Source of the DNA: Synaphobranchus kaupii
Lineage: Eukaryota; Chordata; Actinopteri; Anguilliformes; Synaphobranchidae
Length of the DNA: 64,000 nt
Assembly (NCBI GenBank): GCA_029718625.1
Contig: CM056385.1
Span: forward strand, 21,890,924-21,954,923
Reading direction: 5' to 3'
The notes beneath the pieces were generated by a model. The model ran no database searches and was not told the DNA's origin. It saw only the letters and a list, made by a program, of their open reading frames with translations. A program made the translations under genes and the position numbers. Below, piece by piece: positions 12,593-47,662 of this stretch. How positions within the stretch are numbered: the stretch's first letter is position 1; each line of letters opens with the position of its first letter.

Positions 12593-12879
12593 AGTTCATC
12601 CATACTCTAACCAATTGAAAAATGTGACCGTTTATGGCCTGGGCACAGTAGAGGGTCCCTGAACCCCCCACCAACCCCTCTGTGATCACAATATCAACCC
12701 TCTTACCCCCTCCAGCAACCCCCCACCCCGATCCCGACCCCAGTTCATAAGTACCCTCCCCAAACCCCCGTCCACTGTCACAATCCCCACCACCCTCGGC
12801 CCACGATGGAAATCTTAATATAAGCTTCTTTTTTAAAAGAATACTTATTGGGGTCCCCTGGATGCCTTTCAGTCTGCGT

Positions 12880-12900
12880 GGGGGGGGGGGGGGGGGGGGG
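12880..12900 (+). repeat. Poly-G tract
   Basis: 21 consecutive G. Similar runs occur at 24695-24712, 25100-25121 and 26158-26169; their lengths are unreliable in most sequencing data. Confidence 0.9.
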
Positions 12901-13214
12901 AATCCCTGGATCAGAAAAAAGTTTATGGTGATGACATTTGAATGTGTGTGTACAGAAGGAAATTCTAAACAATGCGTGGGAACGACTGACTAATTCTTGA
13001 ATGGACTGTAGGTTTGGCTTGAGTCAAGGGTTTTCCATAAACTCAGAGATGGTATCTACATGTTTAAATGTTACCTTGTATTTTCCACACACCCATTAAT
13101 AGCTTTATTAGCTTTTTTTTTTTTTCTTACTAGTACATATACACATTCCTTTCCAAGAACCATGATGGCATGATGATGAATCATCAGCCTTAACGTAAAG
13201 GGTGTTGCACTTAC

Positions 13215-13292
13215 AAATTTCTCCAGTGAAGAGGTGAGCAACGAGTTCTCACCGATTGTGAAAGATAAGCTGCCGTCGGTGTTGAAGATCAC
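13215..13292 (-). CDS. Candidate orphan exon, minus strand
   Basis: 78 nt (26 codons, phase 0), bounded on the minus strand by a good acceptor (ttattacag at 13293-13301) and a consensus donor (gtaagt at 13209-13214). It would encode a peptide starting VIFNTDGSLSFTIGE and ending SSLEKF. I do not recognise the protein and see no partner exon nearby. It could be a real exon of an unidentified minus-strand gene, a transposon remnant, or chance. Confidence 0.25.
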
Positions 13293-13300
13293 CTGTAATA

Positions 13301-14929
13301 ACCCATGTTAGGAAGCCTGATTCCGGGGAGGTGTCCAAATGACTCATTCTGTTTAGCGGGCAAATCTTGGGAAATGGCTTAACGGCTACGCGACGCAACG
13401 GAAATGTGTTCCCGCGTTTGAAGTGGCCTCATTTCACTTTAAACCGATGTGCTGCCGAAACTACAGCCGACATGTGCTTTTAAATAAAAGTTGCAAAAGC
13501 AGCCACAAATCAGACCTCGAAAGCCAATACCGTGGCCTATATACGAGTGCTAATCATGGAAATCCCACGTGGATTTAATTAACAGTATTAAACAGGCCCG
13601 CCCCTCCGTATACGCAGATCACGCACTGTGCTTAGGGCACTAGCTCAGCTGGGGCGGGACCAAGTCAGCTCAGCTGCCGTTAAATTTGCGCAGGCTGCTG
13701 AATTTTCTTATTGAATGGGATGAATAAACAATGTAATCCTCAAACACATCATCAGAGCCACAAGCGTTAGAAAATCAGGATGGTGGTGATCAGATGATGC
13801 AGACTAGTGCTACTGCTTCATTTCACTTTCCTTTAATGTGCCTTATAGCCTAGGCTACTTGTATTTACGGTTTCTATTGGATTCTATTCGGGGTTTGGCT
13901 GAATCTAAAATGTAGGCTATCCAATGTTAGCAAGCGTATTGGTCATTAGGCTACAACAGACAGTGTCTCAAAACCAGTGATTGTGAAGTATTAAAAGCAT
14001 ATTGTATCGACCTATATATATTATTGAGAACTATTGCCCGTGTAGCCTATCCAACTGAAAATACAATCATGTAGGCTAAGCTATGTTTAATGATTTTAAA
14101 ACGCCCGCTTCACATTCCATTTGAGGCGGACGATGTCGCTGGAGTTCCATTCATAAACGAAACGCTCACTATATAATTGCGGCGCTATTTTTACGGTGTG
14201 CCAACCTCTGTGCCAAGTTGATCTTTTACCTGCCTAGGGGACTACAGATGAAGACTAGCTTACGAGCTAACTCTGGCATTGTACCCATTGTTACTTTTTG
14301 CGGATATGTTGATGACTGTGCTGTCCCTTTTAAATTATTATTATTTTATTTTTTTTAAAGAGACTGTTAAGCACCACTGGTGACATTCTCTTTCAGGTTT
14401 AATTGATGTATGAAAGCAAATGTATAGTCTGTTTTCCTGGTGCAATTTAACAAACCATACGCTAAATCTCAGCATAAGATTCCATATATTTTCATTAAAG
14501 CTTACTAACGAGAAGGCTCTGGCTGTTGCGTACTCACGCCTCTTTTCAACTACCATCTATTAGGCCTTTGGTTTTAATTTGATAAAGCCATGCATGACAA
14601 CTTTGCTGCAGTCCTCCTAAAATGCTAATACAGTGGACACAATTATCACGCTACTGGGCGTTGAGAAGACTAAACTATTTGTGCCATCGCGTGAATTTAC
14701 AAAGAAAATAATTTAATATGCATGTTTTCATTTCACACATGCTGAAATGTTCTATTGAAAATAGAAAATAGTCTATGTATTTGAACAAGGAATTGAATTG
14801 TTTTATTTATTTTACTTCTTTACTTTCGGGATTCGGCCGAATCTTAACTGGTGGATTCGGGATTCGGCCTTACCCTAAAATATGGATTCAGTTCATCCCT
14901 AAAATCAACTGTTAGGTACATGAAGAAGC
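13301..14929. other. Non-coding repeat-rich stretch
   Basis: No gene seen. Two short segments with the attcgg/ccgaatc theme (13880-13920, 14828-14900) look like fragments of one inverted-repeat element family. Confidence 0.4.
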
Positions 14930-15175
14930 AAGAACACACTGGTGAGCTCAGCAATAACAAACAATTTGCTAGACCACTATAGGAAGGCCACTATAGTGGC
15001 TGACCGAAGAATGCTTTCAATTGTGAAGGAAAAACCCTGCAATATGCAAACCACTGGTAAGCCTCAAGAACAAAACGGCCAGGTGGGAAAACTGGAACAA
15101 ACTCTTACGGACAGATGAGATGTGTATTACCTGTACCAAAGTGATAGAAAGGAACAAGTGTGTAGAAAAAAAGGG
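14930..15175 (+). pseudogene. Tc1-like transposase remnant
   Basis: Short decayed match to the middle of a Tc1 transposase, including a cacggacagatgagat-like WTDE region near 15108-15121, with many stops. The second copy of the 100 bp dispersed repeat follows. Confidence 0.5.
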
Positions 15176-15190
15176 AACTGCTGAATTTCT

Positions 15191-15293
15191 TAGAGATGTG
15201 AACCGCAGACTTCCTTTTTCCATGTATTTGGCTGTAGCTGTGTGAAGTATGCAGCAGCGATGTATTCCACTTAGTATGCAGTCACAGCAATGA
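15191..15293 (+). repeat. Dispersed ~100 bp repeat, copy 2
   Basis: Direct copy of 12496-12592. A run of 12 C begins at 15311, just after it. Confidence 0.6.
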
Positions 15294-15550
15294 TCCATGA
15301 TCCAAAGCCACCCCCCCCCCCCACACATGATTCATAACAACAATACCAAATATGGAGTTTCTAAGTGCTACCATTGTTCAGTAGGTTGTCCATTTCACAA
15401 GCAACCCCCACCCAGTTTCACCTGCAACTATTCCGACCAAAGTGTGGCACATTGGACAACACCTTTTCATATTTTCTTAAATTAAAAAAAGAAAATCTAA
15501 AAATACATGAATGAAAGATGAAAAGGTTCTGGTGACTCTGTCTCTTGCAG

Positions 15551-39333
<23,783 letters not shown>

Positions 39334-39711
39334 GCCACCCGGCCACTGGGAGCCACCCTCAGAGACCCTGGCCTGGCACCGGACTCAGTCCGTCTCCTGT
39401 GCCTGCTTCTCTTTATCTAAGCTGCTCAATTTAAGGAAAATGAAGGCTAATGATAAATTCAGCTCTTTTACTTGAAAGATGCATGTGCATTTTGAGTTTT
39501 TTTTTTTTTTTTGATGATGAAAATGCTCATTCTTAGACGGTGAATGTCATGCTATGTTGCACACGATGTGTGATGCCAGGAAAACTTTGACCACAAATAA
39601 CCTGTCAACGTCTTCCAGAATTCACAAATAATATTTGCTTTGGCCTAATCGGTCATTAATGCCATTTGTTTTTCCATAGTAAAGCAAATTAAAACACTAC
39701 TGCATCATAAA

Positions 39712-39717
39712 AATAAA
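39712..39717 (+). terminator. Candidate rad50 poly(A) signal
   Basis: AATAAA about 380 bp after the stop codon, first clear consensus in the 3' region. Confidence 0.5.
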
Positions 39718-42384
39718 TATAAATGATTGAGAGTAATAATCAAAGCAAGTAAGTGTTAATGATTGAATGTTTATTAAACTTTGTTAAACTTTACAGCATC
39801 TGGCTTCGATGTAGTGTTATTTTTTTGTACCTTGGCAATGATGCAGCGATAATCAGATTAGAACTCCTATAAAGATTGATTAAATTATTGGGGATATATT
39901 GATATGCATTCTTCCGGGTGCACATTGTACAAAGCTTCTTTGTGCCTTTATAAAATGGCCATGGGGAATTCTGAAGGTAGTGAAATGGAGTGTTGCTGGT
40001 TTTCTGAAGTTCTGATGTTGTGATATCTAGAGATCAAGGAGTCATCATCACACACGCAAAAGCACAACACGCACACACTTAGAAATGTGCATGCACAAAC
40101 GCAATGCTCTCACACACCTCACTTCACCTTTAGCCTTGCTTATGTGCTGCGCTGCCATTAATCACCAAAGTAGGTCAGCTGACGAGATGAGAGGAAGTTC
40201 TTCCGGCTGAGTTTTTTATTTTATTTTTTTTTTTTTTAACTGGCCTGAGTTTATTATTTAGTAATATATACCATTGTACTGAGGGTGGACAAAATAAATA
40301 TGTAATTCCTCTCAGTGAAACCTAATTTGTTGACTTGTTTCCAATTCAACAATCCATGCACAGGGCACCACTTTATGTAGTTTGTGTTTACTATTAAATA
40401 TTCCTCTGCCCTTCTATACCATTCCTCTGCCCTTGTATACCAGAGGTAAGGGTTTCCTCCAGTTACAAGATGGCAGTTATTGAATTGACAGAGTTCTCAG
40501 CGGGCCTGAAAATTCAAACCCGAACCGACACGGCTCGCCCGAGATCATCACATACAATACTGAGCCCGAGACCGACCAAACCCGAGAAGAAGAAAAAAAA
40601 AAAAAAACAGGAATCGGTTATTGCCAGAAAAGGCAATTTAGGTAGGCAGCGGCTCAAATCACATAGTACAACGTGGTGAGAGAGCAAGAGAGAGGGAGAG
40701 AAGGAGCAAGCAAGCAGGAACGCCACAAACTAGCTGTTTTTAGACTACTGTTTTTGAGTTTTTAACAGATTTAGTAATTGAGAGCAGCAGAGTAAACCAA
40801 TTTTGCAGAAAACAAGCAATTAGATTTGTACTAATGTTTTAATGTTTGCCATGCTGTAGTGTTTTTTCGTTAGAACGGGATTCAACTTTTTTATTGTTGA
40901 GTAGTTTGCATGTTCTTGCTTCATTATTATTACCCTATTATCATTTATCACACAGCAGACGATACTTCAACTCGAACGCCTACATTCGCCGTATAGTTAC
41001 AACAAACAGGAGATGTATGAATAAAATAAATAGCTACAGTTTACAGCAAGCAGAAAAAGTCTTGACAATTGATTGACTCCAAAATTAGAAATCAGCACCA
41101 CATGTAAAAATGCAGATTAGCCTACTGTAAATACACACAGAGACATTCTTAAAATTTTTTTTTTTTTTTGCACAGCCTATTTATTATACAACAATATCAA
41201 GCACAAAATATTTATTTTCAAAAGAGATGATTAGAATGATTAGAAAAAGGCAATATAATATGCTCTGATGATCAAGTCTTGTGTTTTATGGTTGTTACAC
41301 TTGGTTATGTTATGAGGGATCCTTTTCTGGTACAGGCCTGCTCATGTTAGGTTCTCTCAGAAACCAACATCTTGACCTCTCCTTACTCTGAAACTGAAGT
41401 GTGGCTTGCCTTGTTGCTAAGACAAGTTCCAGCCTACTGGATGAAGTCTCTTGACATCACAATGCTGAGGCCTGGTTTGGTCCAGAGCCTAGTCTGCCCT
41501 TTTCAGGAGCAGAGGTAGCGTTGTAGAGCTCATGGCTAACTCGCGCAACAAAATTGCCAATTCACAAGAAAAGGCAGAGGTTCCTGTGTGTTGATAAGAT
41601 CCGTGTGAATGTGGAAACCCCCTCTCCTGGTGGCACAGGATGTCATTGATATGGTGAAAAAAGAAAATTGAAAATTCAAAACTGGCTCAACAATAAATGT
41701 ACCAAGTATTTGCTATGCTTTATGTAGCTGACAGTTTGCCATTGTAATAGGAATCCTATCAAGCATTTTGCCAACATCGCAGGCAAAAACCTTACAATGA
41801 ACTAGGGAGCTTGAGTTGACAGGGACATTGATAGAGGACTGGTACCCACAAATGTAGACTAGATTATTTCAGGTAGAATTTACTTGAAAGAATGAAGCTG
41901 CTGAAATGTATTGGGAGATAACTGCTTTTTGAATGCTTCTGGGACCCACCCCTTATGAAAATGTCCAAACATATGTTCAAATATGAGAATTTTGAGACTA
42001 ATAAAAATCCTTTGTATGTTTGGACATTCAAAAAGCAATGCTCTCCTATACTTTTCAGTATCTTATTCTATTCTATACTATATTCTATTCTATTCTATTG
42101 TGTGATATAACTTGTGTATAACATACAAACCCCAATTACAAAAAAGTTGGGACAGTATGTAAAATGCACATAAAAGCAGAAAGCAGTGATTTGTAAATTA
42201 ATTTTCCTATTGAATGCTTTGGAAAAATAAGTCAGGAGAAACAACCCTTCAAGTGATCTATCCATATCTACTACCTTTTCCCCTTTGTTGTTTCGTGGTC
42301 TTTTTGGTTTTCTGTGCTACGTAACTAGACCGGGAGAGACAAGTTGTAATCAACCACATCTTCATCAGTCATTATGCTCCCTAA
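39718..42384. other. rad50-il4/13 intergenic region
   Basis: No exon seen. Holds T-runs (39498-39512, 40217-40238, 41155-41169), a tattc/tctat-repeat patch (42055-42105) and Tc1-derived fragments at 42121-42280. Confidence 0.5.
42121..42280. mobile_element. Tc1-type fragment upstream of il4/13
   Basis: Starts tacaaaccccaattacaaaa and aagttgggacagtatg, the end sequence of a widespread fish Tc1 family. A following piece (cttcaagtgatctatccata) resembles 43807-43826 inside intron 2 of the cytokine gene. Confidence 0.6.
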
Positions 42385-42453
42385 TGCGTCAGCATTTGTG
42401 AATTTGCATTTATAAAAAATAGAGAGATAGCGCCTTTGCCCAACATATAAATA
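42385..42453 (+). promoter_or_regulatory. il4/13 core promoter with MAF-like and GATA motifs
   Basis: TATA box tataaata at 42446-42453, 61 bp before the ATG. Upstream are a WGATAR site agatag (42425-42430) and tgcgtcagca (42385-42394), which contains the gtcagca half-site bound by MAF proteins. A ggaaaa NFAT-like core lies at 42221-42226. In mammals GATA3, c-MAF and NFAT drive IL4/IL13 in Th2 cells; use here is inferred from motifs only. Confidence 0.5.
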
Positions 42454-42513
42454 GTGTGGATTTTCTCATGTGAAGCCAGTCTCGCTCCAGCCCTCGGCCA
42501 AGCCACCATCAAC

Positions 42514-42657
42514 ATGAAGATCTTGCTTTTCTTTCCTTTCCTTTCGGCTCTGGTGCTAGTTAGCGCCGTACCTGCTCGCCATCCACCTGCTCGCCCACCA
42601 CGCCTGCTCCTGGAGGAGATGGTGATAACCCTGAACCGCATTGAGAAGCGTCCTACG
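42514..42657 (+). CDS. il4/13a: il4/13a exon 1
   Basis: 48 codons; signal peptide of about 18 residues, then a proline-rich start (VPARHPPARPP) and helix A (LLLEEMVITLNRIEKRPT). Donor gtaaga. Confidence 0.9.
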
Positions 42658-44254
42658 GTAAGACTGGGTGAAGTTACGCCCATATGGTGTGTCTGTACAT
42701 GCAAGTGGAACTCTGCTTCCTATCATTGTCTAAGTTTGGGATGCCCTTGCAAGCTAAAGAATGTTCCGATTTATTCCCTCTCCCAGGATGTCGGACACAC
42801 GCTAATAGCGGATGTCATTGACGTGCACAACTGCAAGGTAAAGTATATGTGTCTCAACATGGTGTCTTCAGAATGATAGAATGATTATTGATAGCAATGG
42901 AATATACTGTATATAAATGGACAGGTTGACGCAGTCTGCAAATTTCTTGTGAATATACAAGTTTGTTAGTTTTATATATATATATATTATATATATATAT
43001 ATAGGCTATATACATACAGTTGCACTCAAAATTATTCGACCCCCCAATAACCCATAACCCATGTTTTTTGAATTTTTTTGCAAATGTATTAAAAAAAACA
43101 AATCTCTCATGTGCATAAGTATTCAACCCCTTTGCTTTAATGTATTTTTAAAGTATCATATTTCATATTTGGTCGCATATCCTTTGCATTCTGTTACTTC
43201 CTGAAGTCTGTGACCCATGATCAACATCAAAAGACTCGATATCTTATTTGCAGGTACTGTTACAAGCGATACTATAATCTCTCTGCATTTGAATGGATGA
43301 AATATGATACTTTAAAAATACATTAAAGCAAAGGGTATGAATACTTATGCACATGAGAGATTTCAGTTTTAGATTTTTAATACATTTGCAAAAATGTCTA
43401 AAAACATGTTTTCACTGTCATTATGGGTTATTGAGTGTAGATTGATGGGCAAAAATTGTATCCATTTAAAAGTAAATCTACAACACAATAAAGTGTGCAA
43501 AAAGTGAAGGGGGTTGAATAATTTTGAGTGCAACTGTATATATACAGTTGAAGTCGGAAGTTTACATACACTTAGGTTGAAGTCATTAAAACTAATTTTT
43601 AACCACTCCACAGATTTCATGTTAGCAAACTAGTGTTGGCAAGTCAGTTAGGACATCTACTTTGTGCATGACACAAGTAATTTTTCCAACAATTGTTTAC
43701 AGATTATTTCACTTTTAATTCACTATATCACAATTCCAGTGGGTCAGAAGTTTACATACATTAAGTTGACTGTGCCTTTAAATTAAAAAAATAAGTTAGA
43801 AGAAATCCTTCAAGTTATCCATCCATATCTACTGTATTTCTGGGAGCAGAGTGATGATTTAAGGCTTGTTTGATACGTCAGACCCTTGATGACTTAGATC
43901 AATTTAGCCAACCATGTGTTTCCATACTGTTCCAGTGTAATTTACAGCTAAATCTATTCCCACCCCCCAATTCCCATAGAGATCCATTCAAATGCAGAGA
44001 CGTTGTAGTATCGCTTGTAAGAGTACCAGAAAATAAGATATCAAGAGTCTTTTGATGTTGTTGGATCACAGACATCAGGAAGTCATGGCATGCAAAGGAT
44101 ATGCGACCAAATATTAAAAGTTTAAAGGCTAACTGACTTGCCAACACTATAGTTTGCAAACATGAAATCTGCGGAGTGGTTAAAAATGAGTTTTAATGAC
44201 TTTGACCAAAGTGTATGTAAACTTCCGACTTCAACTGTATGTGTATATATATAC

Positions 44255-44316
<62 letters not shown>

Positions 44317-47090
44317 ACAGGTGACAAATTAAAAGAAAAACTCCTATAGTGTGGGGGTCCTGTGGCTCTGTTAAGCTGTGGGGGGCATTTTCTTGGCATG
44401 GTTTGGATCCACTTTGAGGGAAGGGGTCACTGCAAATCAATTAAAGTTATTCTGAGTGATCTCCTTTATCCTGTGATGAAACATTTCTATCCTGATGGGA
44501 GTGGTCTTTTCCAGGATGACAAAGCCCCCATCCACAGGGCACGAGGGGTCACTGAATGGTTTGCAGTGACCCTTCCCTCTAAGGCAGTGGTTCTCAACCC
44601 TGGTCCTGGGGACCCCCTGTGTATGCTGGTTTTCGTTCCAACCACAATTGCAAAACCAGAATTTTAACAAGCTGTTATTTTTTCTTAATTAGGTGTTTTT
44701 ATTGTATAGAGAGAACACTTTAAACTCTTTACTCTCTTAAGCCACGTTATGTTAGCAATAGCTATGCATGCTTTGAAGAAAAAAAAATCCCATGTTCGTT
44801 ATGCTTATTGTGTTATATTGCAAACAATTACAAAGAAGAGGTAATAACTTTTTTCCTTAAACTTGTTAATACAATGCAGGTTTGGCTCGTTATCATTTGC
44901 TTTGTCTTTGAATTCTTCATTATTTACCAAACAGTTAGTTTTAGTGGCCATGTGTCCACAATTTCACCAATTATGAGCCAATTGCTTCACCTCAGTCTTT
45001 AATTTGATCAGTTAAAACATTTTTTACCTCCTTTTAATTGTTTACAATACAGCACAATGTGAATATTGGACTTTTATTCTTCATGGCATGCATAGCTATT
45101 ACTAACATAATGTGGCTTAAGAATGTAAATAATCCCTCTAAACATTAAAAACACCTAATTAAGAAAAATTAACAGCTTGTTAAAATTCAAGTATTGCAAT
45201 TGTGGTTGGAACGAAAACCAGCATACACAGAGGGTCCCCAGGACCAGGGTTGAGAACCACTGCTCTAAGGGGACAAGTGGACCATGCCAGGAAAATGCCC
45301 CCCACAGCATAACAGAGCCACCGGACCCCCTCACTGTGGGGGTTTTTCCTTAGATTTGTCACCTGTCTGCATATGTATATATATATTATTTAATTTTTTT
45401 TACCTTTCTTCACTAAACAGAGGGAAGATTTCTGCAGAGTGGAGAAAGTTTTGTCTAACATGGTCAAAGAGTTCAAAGAAAAGGGAATAATTGTAAGACA
45501 GCTGAAGGAATACAATAAGGACTTTAAGGTAAGTAACTATTTGCTCCATAATACAAGATCATAGTTGTTCTTTTGTCAGAAAAAGGAAGCCATCTTAAAA
45601 GTTTAAGTGTTTTTAACTAATTCAGTGCCGCGGGCGACTTTAGTCGACAAACATACGAACGGTCTGAAGTGTCAAGGGCGACTGAAGTCGACAAGTTTTT
45701 ATTTTTTATCTTTACTCTGCTACACCAGTAAAGAATTCTGGATTTGAGTCGGGAAAAATTAAACGATAACCAATTTACAATTACGTTCTTTTACCGTCTT
45801 TTTTTAAACTTATTTATTTATTTTTTTAAACATGGTTCTCGATGGAAAGTTTAATTTATTTATCCCATTTTTTTTTTTTAAACCCTCATGTCTAACCATC
45901 TATACCAACTTTGGGGCGTGGGAATAACGCGTCCCCGTCAACACGTTTCTGTGCCAGTGACCAAGAAAAAAAAGAAATTGAACACAATCAAGTGGACAAT
46001 ATAACAAACTAGGCTACTGCTATGCTACTGTCTCAGTCACGGGAGAACATTACTCCCCTAGCTTTCAGTTGTTCCATATCGTCTGGTATACGTTTGAATC
46101 ACGGACAGTAGCCTACCATTAATTCGTTTTATAATATCCCTTTCCCAACTTATATTTAATAATTCTCTGATTTCCACTTATGTCCAGTTATTTCCCATAT
46201 CTCTTCCAGTGACCATCGTTTTGTTGATTTAGAATTAGTCCCCCACACCACAGATTTTAGCCTACGTTATTTTTGCCTCAGGATAAATGTTTCTGTTTGA
46301 AACGGTTGATACAAAGTAACTCACGTGGACAACTCATTTCTACATGTCTATACAAATGACCAGTGATTATGTTTATTGTTCATTTTTACATATCTATAGT
46401 TGTGCAAGAGCTGATTTTTATGGAATACTGTTTTCACTATTATTACTCAGCACCAATGTAAGAGTCATGTTAACCAAACTAAGCACTGAAAATAATATTT
46501 CCATTAATGTTGTTTGACATTGTTCAAATAGTGAACTGAACCAGAAGGTGTGTTATTTAGTGCCATCTATCCTCATTAACAAAACAATTATGTTGGAATA
46601 GGTAAAATAATGTGTTTTATTAGAAGTTTGCACATTGACAGGATCAATCTAAAAATTTAGAATGTTGGCAGCCATATTGGCTTGGCACTGCTGAGGCTTA
46701 GTGTTCACTCTGGCATTGAATGAGTTAAGGACGCATTGATGTGTCACTCAGGATGCAACAGCTCTTTATTGGACAATTTTGCTGATGGTTTTATTGCTGG
46801 AGTTTTGAACTAGTGTTGTTTGTGGAGGCGATTAAGGAATGCAAGACAAACTTGACACATGATGCTGATGAAGGGGACGGTGACCTGATACTGTAAAACC
46901 TTTGCAGACCCCATAAAAGCTGTGCAATGGCGGTCGCAGTCAGATACGGTTCCGCCTCCCGCTGGATGCTAACCGTTATGCTGCATCTCTCTTTCAGGTA
47001 AACTGCCCTGTTGTAGAAAACAAAGAGATAGAGCTGAAGAAGCTTCTGCACCACCTCCGTATCTGTGCTCAGAAGAAGTACGCCCAGTAA
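42514..47090 (+). CDS. il4/13a: Interleukin-4/13 (type-2 cytokine), four exons
   Basis: Secreted four-helix cytokine of the IL-4/IL-13 family, acting through IL-4R/IL-13R-type receptors and STAT6 in type-2 immunity. Exons 42514-42657, 42787-42837, 45421-45528 and 46998-47090 are all phase 0, as in mammalian IL4 and IL13, and encode 131 residues. The start ATG follows ccaccatcaac and opens a signal peptide (MKILLFFPFLSALVLVSA). Cysteines are C64, C70, C104 and C124. Helix motifs match human IL-4: REDFCRVEKVLSNMV in exon 3 and VNCPVVENKEIELKKLLHHL, then KKYAQ, in exon 4. Position directly downstream of rad50 on the same strand agrees with the vertebrate Th2 locus. The 'a' paralogue is chosen because the rad50-linked teleost copy carries that name. 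It could be another short helical cytokine, but locus, exon phases and cysteines all fit. Confidence 0.9.
42787..42837 (+). CDS. il4/13a: il4/13a exon 2
   Basis: 17 codons, DVGHTLIADVIDVHNCK; acceptor ctctcccag, donor gtaaag. Contributes C64. Very short exon 2 is typical of IL4 and IL13 genes. Confidence 0.88.
42974..43004 (+). repeat. (TA)n tract
   Basis: TA-rich tract next to two Tc1-type insertions, both at TA targets. Confidence 0.8.
43017..43536. mobile_element. Non-autonomous Tc1/mariner element 1, intron 2
   Basis: 520 bp with TIRs cagttgcactcaaaattatt (43017) and its mirror ending caactg (43536), flanked by TA on both sides. Internal sequence is itself partly palindromic (atgtgcataagtattcaacc region). 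No transposase. Confidence 0.9.
43545..44237. mobile_element. Non-autonomous Tc1/mariner element 2, intron 2
   Basis: 693 bp with TIRs cagttgaagtcggaagttta (43545) and its mirror ending 44237, TA on both sides. This is a very common fish Tc1 end sequence; the transposase region is deleted. Confidence 0.92.
44238..44312 (+). repeat. (TA)n(AC)n microsatellite
   Basis: Joins elements 2 and 3 within intron 2. Confidence 0.9.
44316..45367. mobile_element. Element 3, Tc1-like MITE split by a nested hAT MITE
   Basis: Ends gacaggtgacaaatt (44316) and aatttgtcacctgtc-type mirror (45353-45367). The next inward segments also mirror each other (ctgtggggggcattttc against gaaaatgccccccacag). The same family recurs at 47663. 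It is interrupted by 44585-45262. Confidence 0.8.
44585..45262. mobile_element. hAT-type MITE with 8 bp target duplication
   Basis: 678 bp, TIR cagtggttctcaaccctggt and its mirror ending caaccactg-type (45262), flanked by a perfect 8 bp duplication ctctaagg (44577-44584; 45263-45270). Long inverted arms, no ORF. A half copy lies at 49940-50071. Confidence 0.92.
45421..45528 (+). CDS. il4/13a: il4/13a exon 3
   Basis: 36 codons; acceptor cactaaacag, donor gtaagt. REDFCRVEKVLSNMVKEFKE to YNKDFK. The FCR-x-x-x-VL pattern is the helix B/C motif shared with mammalian IL-4. Contributes C70. Confidence 0.9.
45613..46730. mobile_element. Possible piggyBac-like MITE, intron 3
   Basis: Bounded by taactaattcagtgccgcg on the left and ggcattgaatgagttaa on the right (46712-46728), an imperfect inverted pair near TTAA-like sites. 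Two copies of a small palindromic motif (gggcgact..agtcgacaa) lie near the left end. Boundaries tentative. Confidence 0.4.
46998..47090 (+). CDS. il4/13a: il4/13a exon 4
   Basis: 30 codons plus TAA (47088-47090); acceptor ctctttcag. VNCPVVENKEIELKKLLHHL, then RICAQKKYAQ: helix D with C104 and C124. Confidence 0.92.
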   Translation, partial: VNCPVVENKEIELKKLLHHLRICAQKKYAQ

Positions 47091-47145
47091 CACCATGACC
47101 TAAGACCCACCTCCACGGAACATTCTCCTGCTTCTCTGGGATTCC

Positions 47146-47547
47146 TTTATTTATTCACATACTATGTTGAATTTGTGTTAGATTGAGTTTGAGTAACTAT
47201 TTTTGTACGTATTTATCAAGACTTGTCATTAAAATGTTGTGTTCAAAAGTTTAATACTTTTTTTTTTTTTTTTTTTACAAATGGTGTGATAAAATTGTCA
47301 CTGTCATTGAAGATGACATTGAAGTCACAATTCGTTTCTGAAATTTTGCATTGTTCTGTGGGAAAATAAATTGAGAAATCCTGCTCTTAATACTTTTCCA
47401 GAGGTTGCATGGCATTCTGTAACAAACGTTTACATGTTAATGTACATCTTAAATCTACATCCATGAGTAATTCTACATCCCTTAGTGCAAATTATTTCTC
47501 AGTATGAATTTGCAATGAAATTCTTTTGTATTGAAAATTAAAATAAA
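47146..47547 (+). promoter_or_regulatory. il4/13a 3'UTR: AU-rich elements and poly(A) signals
   Basis: ATTTA-type motifs at 47147-47155 and 47210-47215 suggest the rapid mRNA turnover usual for cytokines. Candidate poly(A) signals: attaaa 47228-47233, aataaa 47365-47370, aataaa 47542-47547. Which is used is unknown. Confidence 0.5.
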
Positions 47548-47662
47548 GTTTCACAGTTCTGAATAGTTTTGCTATGATTTATGTACGTTGTTGTTGTACA
47601 TTGAGCAGCATTGTTGTTGTTTTTTTAAACAGCTGCAATTTTTATATATTACACATTATATA

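Noticed and set aside
44122..44440. Minus-strand frames rich in CVCVCV
   Set aside because: Translation of the (AC)n tract in il4/13 intron 2.
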